A stretch of 64,000 nt of DNA from Bryobacterales bacterium (GTDB lineage: Bacteria > Acidobacteriota > Terriglobia > Bryobacterales > Bryobacteraceae): contig PMOK01000064.1 in NCBI GenBank assembly GCA_003162425.1, positions 1-64,000 of the forward strand, read 5' to 3'. Numbering within the stretch: position 1 is the first letter of the stretch; every line of letters starts with the position of its first letter. The notes under the pieces were generated by a model that did no database searches, had not been told where the DNA came from, and saw nothing but the letters and a program-made list of their open reading frames with translations. A program made the position numbers and the translations under genes. This document shows positions 27,800 to 36,975 of this stretch, piece after piece.

Positions 27800-28999
27800 C
27801 TATTTGCCCGCTGCCTTGCGAAGCGCCGCGACCCTGGGCGCACGGCTCTTCGGGCTATCCAGGCTGAACGCGCGTGCATCGCCAAGTTGCTCTCGAACAT
27901 ATTGTTCCGTCCGCGCCACAGCTTCTTCCAGCGCTTTGTCCTTTTTGACAAAGGAAATCCAGGCGATGGAATCGGCGGCAGTGTCATATTCCCACAGCCC
28001 GACGATGCGCCCGCGATCGAGAATCGCATGACTGGGCAGATCGGGGAGTTCCCCCAAAGGCTTGACGCCCTTTTCAGCGAAAACCTGCCGCTCAATGTCC
28101 TTGGCATCCAACAGTCCCTTCGGATCCCGGCGAAGAAGAACAATAGAGTCGATCCCGCTTGTCAGCACGTACTGCGGATCCTTGGGCACCTTGAAAGCTT
28201 CCAACTTTGCGCGGTCGCCGGGAAGCATAAGCCGATCGTCGCCCGCCGCGAGCGGCTCCAGCTTCAAAGGCTCAACCGCGGCGTTCGCGGCCTTCACGCC
28301 CAGCGCGGAGAACCATTGAAACTCCGCGATGCTGGCCGGTCCAATCCACGCAAAGTACCGCCGGGCGAGCTCCGTATAAGCCTCCTCGGTCGACAGCTTG
28401 AAATTGCGTAATGGATTGGGCCGCCAAAGCGTGTATTTATAGCGTTGCTGGTCGAGACGCCCATTCACGGGGATGCGCCGGATGTCTCCTGCCACTTGCA
28501 GTTTGCCTAAAGCTACTGGAAGCGTGGTGGTAAGACCTTTCTTTTTGCCTTCGGCGCCGAGATTGCGAACCGCTTTTCCAGTAGCCTCGCGCAAACCATC
28601 CGGATCGAGCGGTTCCTTTTCAAGCGCATGAAGCACGGCATCGCACAGCTTGTCGATCTCCTTCGGCGTGACGCCCAGCTTTTCGGCGGTCTTCATTTCA
28701 CCGGGAAAACTCTGCGCCACCTTCAGCCCCAATGCGAAGTCGGACGTGGGCAGAACGTAGGTACAACTGCGCGCACTGGGAAGCTCGTGAATTTCAGTGT
28801 TTGCGACGGCCGCGTCCACCTTTTCGCGGCTCAATCCAGCACGCGAGAACAGTGTGAGGTACGGCCCCACGCCGCCCACGGATCGCGCCCAGCCTGCCCG
28901 CTCCAAGACCTCCGCCGCCGATTTGCCGGCCAACCCGCGGTCCAATCCTTGCCGATGCGCCCACCATGCTCGCAGTTTGGATTGATCCATAGAGTCCAT
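27800..28999 (-). CDS. Winged-helix DNA-binding protein, AlkZ/YcaQ-like (HTH_42)
   Basis: 399 residues. The whole length fits the HTH_42/AlkZ superfamily: three winged-helix-like units with an all-alpha start (LRAWWAHRQGLD), the central VLPTSDFALGL block and the C-terminal LWEYD...WISF sheet. AlkZ/YcaQ members remove interstrand crosslinks or alkylated bases. The catalytic QxQ or QxD motif is not clear here, so a glycosylase role is uncertain. A second ATG nine bases downstream (28990) is an alternative start. Confidence 0.75.
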   Translation of the reverse strand: MDSMDQSKLRAWWAHRQGLDRGLAGKSAAEVLERAGWARSVGGVGPYLTLFSRAGLSREKVDAAVANTEIHELPSARSCTYVLPTSDFALGLKVAQSFPGEMKTAEKLGVTPKEIDKLCDAVLHALEKEPLDPDGLREATGKAVRNLGAEGKKKGLTTTLPVALGKLQVAGDIRRIPVNGRLDQQRYKYTLWRPNPLRNFKLSTEEAYTELARRYFAWIGPASIAEFQWFSALGVKAANAAVEPLKLEPLAAGDDRLMLPGDRAKLEAFKVPKDPQYVLTSGIDSIVLLRRDPKGLLDAKDIERQVFAEKGVKPLGELPDLPSHAILDRGRIVGLWEYDTAADSIAWISFVKKDKALEEAVARTEQYVREQLGDARAFSLDSPKSRAPRVAALRKAAGK

Positions 29000-29008
29000 T
29001 TAGTTTAT

Positions 29009-29065
29009 CTCAGTAGGACAAGCCTCCGGCTTGTCAAATTCGCAAGCCAGAGGCTTGCGCTACGC
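29009..29065. repeat. 57-bp double-hairpin repeat, copy 1
   Basis: Perfect arms 29017-29024/29028-29035 (loop tcc) and 29041-29048/29052-29059 (loop aga), bounded by CTCAGTAG and CTACG. A second copy of the whole unit, with scattered base changes, is at 38911-38967. Here it lies between divergent genes, upstream of the OmpA/Ig-repeat gene. Confidence 0.85.
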
Positions 29066-29275
29066 TGAGTAAGTCAGCATACAATTGGAGTACCAGGTAC
29101 TTACCCTGGGGCGGTTTGTCCAAATACTGGTGTTACTGTAACTGTGAAAAGTGTGTCTATTCCTTGAGTTAATGTACAATGTTTGAGGCGTGTCCCGCGC
29201 GCCGCAACAAAGGGGTCTAAACCCCCACTCATCGAAAAATAGAGCCAAAAAATTACAGGGGGGAAAGTTTTCATC

Positions 29276-32200
29276 ATGTACCGCAAGTTGACGCTATTAG
29301 TAACTCTCGCCGGCTTCACCGCCGCCTGCAGTTATGCGCAAGGCCTAAGTACGAACGCTTCGAAAGACGATTGGGAAGAGGTTAACTTCGAGTACAACTC
29401 GTCAGTACTTTCCGACGGTTACCCCAGCTTGCTTCGACTTGCCGACTTGTTGCATCAGCATGCGGGTTACCGCGTCAAAGTGGAGGGCAACACCGACAAT
29501 CTCGGCTCCCCGAAGTATAACGAGAAACTCGGCCTCGCTCGAGCCACTACGGTGAAGGATTTTCTGGTGAAGTACGGAGCATCCGCGAACCAGATTGAAG
29601 TGACGACGCGCGGCAAAGCGGACCCCAAATACCCCGGATACAAAGGCGGCTATAGCAAAACAGATGTCGCACGCTGGATGAACCGGCGCGTGGTGCTCAC
29701 CGTGACGGACGAGCAAGGCAGGACGGTTAGCGCAGGCGGGGCGGGCGAAGCGATTCGCGCCCTGGATCAGGGCCGTTTTCCGCGCGATTGCTGCGACGAT
29801 ATTCTCAAGCGCCTCGACAAACTGGACGACATCGCAAGGATGCTGCAGCAGTTGTTGGATCAAAATGCCAGCCTTCGCAAAGAAGTGGACACGTTGAAGA
29901 ATCAGCAAGCAGCGTTGGAAGGGAAGGTAAACGCTCCGGCCCCCGCTCCGCCGGCGCCTGCCGTGCAGCCGGCAACACCAGCTGGACAAACCGCGGGAAA
30001 AACGCCGTCCGCGGGTGGTGGCGGCCAGTCGCCCTTCACGCTGCTGGGAGTTAATGTCGGTGCTGATAACCAGGGCAACTTCACTTTCACCGGCAAGGGC
30101 CGTTACTTCCAACCCTTCGCGGATCACTTCGCGCTTCAGGCGCAGGCTGAGTATCTCTACTTCAAGACTCAGCGTGAGGGAGAGCTGGATTTCGGCGTAG
30201 TGGACCGCATCGGCAATTTCCAGGCCGGCTTATTCACCAGCTTCAAGCACGTCAACATTGCCGACGCCCCAAGCGGCGGAACGCTGGGGCAGGCGGCTTT
30301 CACGGCGGATTATATTTTCAAACTCGGCCGCGTGGGCCTGTTCGCAACTAAGGGCTTCATGAACAGCGCCATCATCGGCACCAACAACGCCACCTTCGCC
30401 ACCGGCGCCACCAATGCGGATGGCACGCCGGTGATGGCCGTTGCTCCCAATATTTTCGTCCAGCGCTATCTCAGCATCATCGATCAGTATGGCGCCAGCA
30501 CCACCGTGGGCCTGTGGGGCAACAATTATCTGGAAGCTAATCTCGGTTACTTGAAGAGCGCCGGGGGCGCGGACCGTCCGGGCGGAACGGTGCGCTTCGT
30601 TTTCCCATTCAAGAACCATTTCGCTTTCACGGCGGAGGGCAGCATCAACCAGACGCTGGTGGGCCCCAGCAACGATGGTCGCGCGGTTTTTGGCGTCCAG
30701 TTTGGAAACTTTATGCGGCCCAAGGACTACCAGGGCCAGACACAAGCTGTTCCCACGGATATCCCAGAGGTAAGATACAACGTTCTGTCGCGTAATCTTC
30801 ACGTCGGAACATCGCCGCCGGTTGCGGATGCCGGCCCGGATCAAATCGGCGTGCCGGCAGGTGTCATCACGCTAAATGGCTCAAACTCGCATGATCCGAA
30901 CGGCGAAGTGCTGACCTACCAGTGGGTTCAGGAAAGCGGGCTACACGTTACGCTGAACACGCCCACCGCGGCCATCACAACTTTCAACGCGGCGGCTGGA
31001 CAGTCCTATGCGTTCCGCCTCACCGTCACAAACACGGACAATCAATCGGCCTCCGCCATGGTCCGGGTGGTCACCGTGAAGCCGCGGAAAGTGCAGATCC
31101 TGTTCTTCATCGCCGATCCGACCAGCATCCAGAGTGGCCAATCCTCGACGCTAACCTGGAGAATCCAGGATGCAGACTCAGCCGCCATTTCGCCCAGCAT
31201 TGGCGCTGTCAGCGCCGAAGGCGGATCCATCAGCGTGGCTCCCACCACCACGACCACATACACGCTAACTGCAAAGAACACAGGAGGCTCCGATACCGCG
31301 ACGGTGACCGTTATCGTTCAGCAGCCGAAACCGCAGATCCTGGAATGCACGGCCATACCCATGAACATCTCGCAGGGTCAATCCGCGCGGCTGTACTACA
31401 ACACCGTAAACGCGAATACCGTGACCATCACTCCCAACGTCGGTTCGGTGGGCACGAATGGAAACGTCGAAGTGACTCCTGCCGCCACCACGAATTACAC
31501 CATCACGGCGGCCAACACTGCTGGCACGGCAACCTGTAGCGTCTCGGTGCAGGTGACTCCCGGAGGGGCGCCGCGTATCGAGCGATTCTCGGCCGACCCA
31601 CTTGATATCACTGCAGGCGCTACGTCCACGTTAGTGTGGCAAGTGCGGAATGCCAAGACGGTAAGCATTTCGCCTGCACCTGGTTCGGTAGGATTGGTCG
31701 GAACGCAAGATGTCAATCCGACTCAGACCACCACTTACACCTTGACCGCTACGAATAGCTTCGGAACGGTAACAGCCAACGTTACGGTGAATGTCGCGGT
31801 AGCGCCCACTCCACCGCCGCCGCCAGTGATTACGTCTTTCACCGCGAATCCTCCTTCCAGTACGGTTCCGGGCAGCGCTGTGGTGCTGACCTGTCTCGCG
31901 ACTGGCGCCGCTCGAGTGGTGATATCGGGAGTGGGTAACGTGGGGGCCAACGGAAACCTGACCGTGAATCCAACCACCACTTCCACGTACGTCTGCGTGG
32001 CCATCAACAGCGCCGGCGCGCAAGTGGCGAAGAATTTAACAGTCCCCGTGGGACCGGCGAGTGGCGGAGGCACTCCACCCACAGTGGTTGTTAGCGGTCC
32101 CGGATGTACTGTGAGCGGAACACTCACGGTTTGCCAGACGGCCATCCGGCAAGTGACCCTCAACCTGAGCGGATCGAGCAGCCCCACCGGCAACAATCCG

Positions 32201-32389
32201 CTGACCTTCTTGACAGCATCGAATAACTTGAGTTCGGCTGTACTGGGATCGGCGACCTCGCACCCGAGCGTCCAACTTGCGGAGTTGGCCGGCGATTATT
32301 TCTTCACCGTCACCGTAACGGATAGCAAAGGTAATTCCACTACTGTTACGGTGGATCTCCGCCTGACTACTACCAGCCCGCAAAACTAG
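29276..32389 (+). CDS. Outer-membrane OmpA-domain protein with four Ig-like repeats
   Basis: 1037 residues with a signal peptide (ending SYAQ). Order: an OmpA/MotB-type peptidoglycan-binding domain near the N-terminus (about 35-145, VEGNTDNLGSPKYNEKLGLAR); a coiled coil (about 170-215); a Pro/Ala linker; a beta-rich, probably barrel region (about 250-490); a PKD/Ig domain (about 515-600); then four related repeats of about 80 residues, each with the TTTYTLTAxNxxG block. The 5' leader has a GGGGT/ACCCC hairpin at 29211-29224 and an AGGGGGG ribosome site. It may be a cell-surface adhesin or scaffold. It converges on the nonaheme cytochrome gene. Confidence 0.8.
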   Translation: MYRKLTLLVTLAGFTAACSYAQGLSTNASKDDWEEVNFEYNSSVLSDGYPSLLRLADLLHQHAGYRVKVEGNTDNLGSPKYNEKLGLARATTVKDFLVKYGASANQIEVTTRGKADPKYPGYKGGYSKTDVARWMNRRVVLTVTDEQGRTVSAGGAGEAIRALDQGRFPRDCCDDILKRLDKLDDIARMLQQLLDQNASLRKEVDTLKNQQAALEGKVNAPAPAPPAPAVQPATPAGQTAGKTPSAGGGGQSPFTLLGVNVGADNQGNFTFTGKGRYFQPFADHFALQAQAEYLYFKTQREGELDFGVVDRIGNFQAGLFTSFKHVNIADAPSGGTLGQAAFTADYIFKLGRVGLFATKGFMNSAIIGTNNATFATGATNADGTPVMAVAPNIFVQRYLSIIDQYGASTTVGLWGNNYLEANLGYLKSAGGADRPGGTVRFVFPFKNHFAFTAEGSINQTLVGPSNDGRAVFGVQFGNFMRPKDYQGQTQAVPTDIPEVRYNVLSRNLHVGTSPPVADAGPDQIGVPAGVITLNGSNSHDPNGEVLTYQWVQESGLHVTLNTPTAAITTFNAAAGQSYAFRLTVTNTDNQSASAMVRVVTVKPRKVQILFFIADPTSIQSGQSSTLTWRIQDADSAAISPSIGAVSAEGGSISVAPTTTTTYTLTAKNTGGSDTATVTVIVQQPKPQILECTAIPMNISQGQSARLYYNTVNANTVTITPNVGSVGTNGNVEVTPAATTNYTITAANTAGTATCSVSVQVTPGGAPRIERFSADPLDITAGATSTLVWQVRNAKTVSISPAPGSVGLVGTQDVNPTQTTTYTLTATNSFGTVTANVTVNVAVAPTPPPPPVITSFTANPPSSTVPGSAVVLTCLATGAARVVISGVGNVGANGNLTVNPTTTSTYVCVAINSAGAQVAKNLTVPVGPASGGGTPPTVVVSGPGCTVSGTLTVCQTAIRQVTLNLSGSSSPTGNNPLTFLTASNNLSSAVLGSATSHPSVQLAELAGDYFFTVTVTDSKGNSTTVTVDLRLTTTSPQN

Positions 32390-32401
32390 GGGAGAAAAAC
32401 T

Positions 32402-32480
32402 TGGGCCGCAGATGAACGCCGATGGACGCGGATAAGAGTTGTTTTCTTATCCGCGTTTACCTGCGTTCATCCGCGGCCCA
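32402..32480. terminator. Long imperfect inverted repeat between convergent genes
   Basis: Two 36-nt arms, 32402-32437 and 32445-32480, pair with only about five mismatches around the loop gttgttt. The inner ends are AAGA/TCTT. The words CCGCGGATNAACGCGGAT of the arms recur singly at 59133-59153 and 35925-35940, so this is also a dispersed repeat. It would fold the transcripts of both flanking genes just after their stop codons, so it probably ends or protects them. Confidence 0.7.
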
Positions 32481-32486
32481 CTAACA

Positions 32487-34340
32487 TTACTTACTGCTTT
32501 TCTGCAGGTTCTCAATCGATGCTTTGAGCAAGCCCACAGTGTAGGCTACGTTGTGAACTCCCAAGCTGCCATCGCGCTGTACAAAGCGGTAATTGTAAGC
32601 CGCTTCCAGTTGTGGCTGGGTCCAGGTGGCATCGATGGTGATATCGGTTTTTGCCTGTCCCACAGGAGGCAGCAACAGAGCTAGATTATTGAGCAAGTGC
32701 TGCACTTCGGTTTGCACGCCGTCAATGACGCCGTCGCCATCATAGTCGAGCAAGGGGAAGTTGAAGGTAGTGATGTCGGAGCCGTGGCAGGTCTGGCAAG
32801 CGCCCACCATTTGTTCGGCGGGAATCGTGCTGGTGCCGGGGAAGCTCATCTTGAAAGTGTGGCCGCCCACTTGTCCCAGTGCTGGGTCGGTGGAGGCGGG
32901 CGTCTGCGTGTGGCAAGCGACACAAGTGTCCGCCACTACTTCGCGGTGCGCGGAGCTGGGAATGTCCTGGCCATACGTGAAGCCATTCGTCCCCATCAAC
33001 ATGTCGGCTTGTGGGCCTTCATGCGGGCCGAAATAGGTGCTTCCGGCAGTTTTCGGTACATAAGTTGCGGCGTCGACGCGAGCTTGGTGACAGTTCATGC
33101 AGAGCGTCCCGGCGCCTGCAGCCTTGCTGGTCACTTTCGTTCCATTGGCTAGCGTGACGGTTGCCAGCGTCCGGACCAGGTGCAGGTTGGTGCTGGGGTT
33201 GGTTTCGCCGTGCGGTTCATGACAAGTCTGGCAGCCAATCGCGTCATAGGACAGATCAGCGGGCCCAACTCCTTTTATCCTGTCAACGAAGCCGTTGTTG
33301 GTGTGGCAACCGACGCAGGCAGCGTTGCCGGCAGGATCGGTGGTGGTGATGGCATGCGCGGAGTTCCCCCATTCCATACTCTTGATGTGGAATGGAGCTT
33401 CGGCGTGGCATTGGACACAAGTGCCGGCCGTGTAAGTGGTCGAGATCAGCCGCGGATCGCCGCCGGTGACCACGTGATTCGAGCCGGGTCCATGGCAGTT
33501 CTCGCACTGGATGTTCGAGACGTTCTGCAGCGCTTTGGGCATAGCTGCAAAGTTACCGGCTACGAGGTCGGTGGGAGCTACCCATCCCGACTGCACCATG
33601 ACTGTATTGAATCCGCCGTTGGGATCGGCCGCACCCGTGTCAAAGCCGACCGTGTGGCAGCCCCAGCACTCGCTGGTATACGGATACGGTTTGCCGTTCA
33701 CAATGGCGCCCTGGCCGTTAATGCTATTCGTAAAGATCTGCGAGTGCGCGGTCTTCGACCAAGCGTTCACCATCGAAAATGGGGTCCCCGCTGCTCCGTT
33801 AGCGTGGCACTGCGAGCAGGCCGAAATCCCCACGTAGGTACTGCCAGTGATCATCATCGACACTGTGGCCACGCCGGAGCCGGACGTGGTAATTGTGGCA
33901 TTGATGTTGTAAATTCCTGAGACATCCGGGCGGAATAGCTTCCGGGCGGCCACCTGATAGATCAAGCGGTCAGACGGTAAGTAGACGGGCACGTTCGACC
34001 CGAGCGGGCTGTCCTCCAGCACCGCTTTCGAGCCGGAGGGCTGGCTGGCTATCGTCCACTTGACACCGGCGATTTGCGATGCAGGAACAGAGATGTCTAC
34101 GTCAGCCTCCAGGTACGCCGCTTGGCCGAGGCCGACGGTGTTCAGACCACCGCTCCGCTCGACGGTCGCGGGCAGCTTCAAGCCATTGATGTCGTCATTA
34201 GTAACTGGCCGCGAAATAAGCTGAGCCGCCAATGTGGTTTGAGCGTTTACGATTGGGGCGCACACAGCAATCATCAGCACAACGAGCGAGATCGCGATTG
34301 TGTGAGCCAAGGGAAACTTCATTTTAGAAAATAACAGCAT
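32487..34340 (-). CDS. Exported nonaheme c-type cytochrome
   Basis: 617 residues. The ATG at 34340 was chosen for its AAGGAG site 8 bases upstream; the frame is open to 34424. After a signal peptide (ending VNAQT) comes a beta-rich domain of about 150 residues without haem. Nine CxxCH motifs follow: CSQCH, CWGCH, CENCH, CVQCH, CVGCH, CQTCH, CMNCH, CVACH, CQTCH. CHGPG and CHEPHG blocks resemble cytochrome c554/NrfB-like folds. It lies 4.6 kb downstream of the Mtr-like genes on the same strand and may pass electrons to or from them. Confidence 0.88.
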   Translation of the reverse strand: MLLFSKMKFPLAHTIAISLVVLMIAVCAPIVNAQTTLAAQLISRPVTNDDINGLKLPATVERSGGLNTVGLGQAAYLEADVDISVPASQIAGVKWTIASQPSGSKAVLEDSPLGSNVPVYLPSDRLIYQVAARKLFRPDVSGIYNINATITTSGSGVATVSMMITGSTYVGISACSQCHANGAAGTPFSMVNAWSKTAHSQIFTNSINGQGAIVNGKPYPYTSECWGCHTVGFDTGAADPNGGFNTVMVQSGWVAPTDLVAGNFAAMPKALQNVSNIQCENCHGPGSNHVVTGGDPRLISTTYTAGTCVQCHAEAPFHIKSMEWGNSAHAITTTDPAGNAACVGCHTNNGFVDRIKGVGPADLSYDAIGCQTCHEPHGETNPSTNLHLVRTLATVTLANGTKVTSKAAGAGTLCMNCHQARVDAATYVPKTAGSTYFGPHEGPQADMLMGTNGFTYGQDIPSSAHREVVADTCVACHTQTPASTDPALGQVGGHTFKMSFPGTSTIPAEQMVGACQTCHGSDITTFNFPLLDYDGDGVIDGVQTEVQHLLNNLALLLPPVGQAKTDITIDATWTQPQLEAAYNYRFVQRDGSLGVHNVAYTVGLLKASIENLQKSSK

Positions 34341-34600
34341 TGATAAAACTCCTTCCCCGAAAAGGGCATTTCTCAGTGGCCAAAGGCACGTACCATGCCA
34401 GCCGGGTAAGAGCTGCTGTTTCATAGATATCGCTCGGAGAACTGGGGCTTGAGCCGCACCCGAACTGCTTGGGGGATTGGGTCTAAAGCCTCACCCACCG
34501 ACAGAGCGTGTATGGGACAATGGCGGGAACTATAACAGGTCTACAATCTTCGGTTTGCCGGGAAGGTAGTGGATTCACCTTAGGCCATCGCCGGCCCTTC

Positions 34601-34653
34601 TCAGTCAGTCACCTTGCCCGCAAAGTGCTGGTAGACGAATACTGAGTAAACAG
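34601..34653 (-). pseudogene. Duplicated 3' end of cydB
   Basis: These 53 bases match 35947-35999, the last 17 codons and stop of cydB, at 49 of 53 positions, in the same orientation, and keep the same reading frame (SVYSVFVYQHFAGKV). Nothing of cydB lies beyond it. The copy therefore forms a direct repeat that brackets the broken toxin-antitoxin locus. Confidence 0.85.
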
Positions 34654-35162
34654 ACACCTGGGGAGTACCGTCGCATGACGGGAAACATCTTGCCTTCCTG
34701 CGGTGGACAAACGCGTCAAACGTGTGGATGATCGACACCTTCTGATCTCCGGCGCCGATCGCTCCGCAAGAAAGCAACGGCGGCCCTCCGTCAGTCAGAT
34801 CCACTCCGAGAGGGCAGAGGATCTCGGCCCCGAGGGTTGTCCTAACTTTGTTAACGGCAGGTCGGCCGCGTTGTCCGAAAGCCTACCAACTTTCTTACGA
34901 ATGCGGTCCAAGTCCAAAACTCGAACATGGGTCGCAAAGCGCGACGCTGTCTTTGAATGGATAGCATCCCACATCCGGGATTAGTTCGGCCGCTGGGAGC
35001 GCAATTCTGTATGAATTAGCTTTGTCCACGCGGGAGGTACGCGGTACTCATCCCGCGAAACGATAATGAAGGGTCGTAACCCGGATTGCTCGGAGCCAGA
35101 CGTCGTCAGGCAGGCAGAGCGTCGAAGGCGCTGCGTCCCGATGATCTCGGCCGTTGAATGTC
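34654..35162. other. About 500 bp without recognisable gene
   Basis: Between the cydB remnant and the truncated toxin. Short open frames exist on both strands, but none has a family resemblance or a convincing ribosome site. It lies inside the segment bounded by the 53-bp direct repeats and may be decayed sequence. The 260 bp before the remnant (34341-34600) are the leader of the nonaheme cytochrome gene. Confidence 0.5.
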
Positions 35163-35480
35163 TTAGGCAAGCACCGGAATGCCCTCTGCAATCGCCGCCT
35201 GCTGCAGCGGTTCATCCGATGTGGCAAGGGCGAGATTGCTACGTAAAGCGAGGTCCAGGTAAGCCGCGTCATAGGCAGCGATATTCCGACGGCGGGCGAG
35301 GGACTCCAGATCGATATTGGACCAAAGGTTCCGAGGCGCAACGCGGATGGGTAGGGCCTTGAGAAGAGTCAGATATTCGGTAATCTGCTCTTCGGTCATT
35401 CTCTTGCGCTTGCTGAAGGAGACGAAGATGCTATTGGCGATCTCAAACGCCCAGATTTCCGGCACGACAGCATCATTCGC
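35163..35480 (-). pseudogene. VapC-type PIN toxin missing its N-terminal part
   Basis: The frame right after the antitoxin stop reads ANDAVVPEIWAFEIANS, which in intact PIN toxins of this type begins about 35-40 residues into the protein. The start codon and the first catalytic Asp block (usually LDxSV) are absent. The remaining acidic sites, E in FEIAN, D in AYDAAYLD and D in ATSDEPL, are kept to a normal C-terminus. A GTG at 35465 could give a 100-residue fragment. Most likely an internal deletion joined the antitoxin 3' end to the toxin body and inactivated it. Confidence 0.75.
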
Positions 35481-35735
35481 TCAGTGGCGGTGTCCTTCAT
35501 GCAGGAGCTTGCGTGTAATCGGCTCACCGAGCGTCAGGCGATACTTCTCGCCGAATTCGAGCATGCGGCGCACGGCTTCCTCGCGCATCGTTTGCGCGGC
35601 GTCGCCGGGAGCGGCCTGAAGGACTGCTTGCTCAGCGAGAGAGAGGAGATACTCTTCCAAAGCCATACCGCTGGCTTGGGCCCGCGCGAGAAGGCCAGCC
35701 TCGACTTCCGGCTTCAAGTGAAGGGTAACCGTCAT
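35481..35735 (-). CDS. Antitoxin of a VapBC-like pair (partner truncated)
   Basis: 84 residues. MTVTLHLKPEVEAGLLARAQASG is the ribbon-helix-helix-like N-terminus often seen in antitoxins of acidobacterial PIN toxins. The C-terminal half (YRLTLGEPITRKLLHEGHRH) would wrap the toxin. It is intact although the toxin is not. It lies within the 1.3-kb segment bounded by cydB 3'-end repeats. Confidence 0.7.
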   Translation of the reverse strand: MTVTLHLKPEVEAGLLARAQASGMALEEYLLSLAEQAVLQAAPGDAAQTMREEAVRRMLEFGEKYRLTLGEPITRKLLHEGHRH

Positions 35736-35946
35736 AGAATACTCTGCTCTCTCCAGTTTACGCCAGCTTCACCCTACTCCAAAGCCGGGAGCTGTCCACA
35801 AGGGAAGCTAGGTGTCCGGAAAAGCTGCATTCAAAATCGGATTCAACAAGCGCCCGCCAAGCCGAATCGCACGATCAGACGGGCAACCTGTCACGCCGAA
35901 TCTTCGCGGAAGAGCTCGGATCTTCGCGTTCATCCGCGTCCACCAC

Positions 35947-36975
35947 TCAATCACTGACCTTGCCCGCGAAGTGCTGGTAGACGAATACTGAGTAAACAGC
36001 CGCTAGGAGCATGCCCGGGATCCACCATGCCAGTCCAATGTAAAGCCCGTAGGGCGCTGCCGCTGCGTTTGAAACTGTCAGGCCAGCCTCCGGCTCAAGG
36101 TTTGATGGCAGCACGTAGGGAAATAGTCCAAAAGTCGCGCTGGTGAGCATCCCCACCAGGTAGAGGCAGGAGGACAAGAAAGTTCCCAGGTCGCGCCGGC
36201 GCACGCTGAACACATACATCCCAACCAAGCCCGCCACCACCAGCACTGGGAATACGTAACCCCAGGGCCGCACTTCAAACTCGGTGTTGAGATTCGGCTG
36301 CAGACGGAAACTGAAAAAGGTAATGGCCGCGGTGAACGCAACCACCGCCCACCAGATCCTGTCTCCGAACTGTCGCGCTCTACGCTGCAAATCGCCGCTG
36401 GTCTTCAGGACCACCCAGCAGCAACCGTGAATCGCCAGCGCGACGAAGGAAGCCCCGCCAACCAGCAGCGTGTACCAATCGACAATTCCCGCATCTCGCC
36501 CTGGCTGAAGATTAGTCCATAAGGGAAGAAAGAAAAATCCGTTGCCATCCAAAGGGACGCCGCGGACAACGTTGCCCAGCGCCGCTCCGTAAAGCAGCGC
36601 CAACAATGCGCTCGATCCGCCGAACACCAAATCCCAGAACGGCTTCCAGATTGGGCTTTCGATGTGGCCGCGCAGCTCAATGGAAATGCCTCTGAGAATC
36701 AGCAGCCACAACACCATCATCAGCGCCAGATAGAATCCGCTGAATGCCGCTGCATACAGCGCTGGAAACGCGAAGTACAGAGTGCCGCCTGCGGCCAGCA
36801 ACCACACCTCATTGCCGTCCCATACAGGCCCGATGGATCGCAACACCTGCTGGCGTTCCTGTTCGGTTCGCGCGACAAAGAGATGGATGATGCCTGCGCC
36901 GAGATCGAAGCCATCCAGCACCACATAGCCGGCGATCATGATCGCCACCAGGCAGAACCACACAGTTCCGATCAT
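35947..36975 (-). CDS. cydB: Cytochrome bd ubiquinol oxidase subunit II
   Basis: 342 residues, about eight to nine membrane spans. The N-terminus WFCLVAIMIAGYVVLDGFDLGAG is the CydB hallmark, and GNEVWLLAAGGTLYFAFP follows. With CydA it forms a quinol oxidase that reduces oxygen to water with high affinity. It overlaps cydA by 4 bp. No CydX-like small frame was seen downstream. Its last 53 bases are duplicated at 34601-34653. Confidence 0.95.
   Translation of the reverse strand: MIGTVWFCLVAIMIAGYVVLDGFDLGAGIIHLFVARTEQERQQVLRSIGPVWDGNEVWLLAAGGTLYFAFPALYAAAFSGFYLALMMVLWLLILRGISIELRGHIESPIWKPFWDLVFGGSSALLALLYGAALGNVVRGVPLDGNGFFFLPLWTNLQPGRDAGIVDWYTLLVGGASFVALAIHGCCWVVLKTSGDLQRRARQFGDRIWWAVVAFTAAITFFSFRLQPNLNTEFEVRPWGYVFPVLVVAGLVGMYVFSVRRRDLGTFLSSCLYLVGMLTSATFGLFPYVLPSNLEPEAGLTVSNAAAAPYGLYIGLAWWIPGMLLAAVYSVFVYQHFAGKVSD

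Noticed and set aside
34601-34804. 67-codon minus-strand frame ending like CydB
   Set aside because: Only the last 17 codons match cydB; the rest has no family resemblance. It is a duplicated gene end, not a gene.
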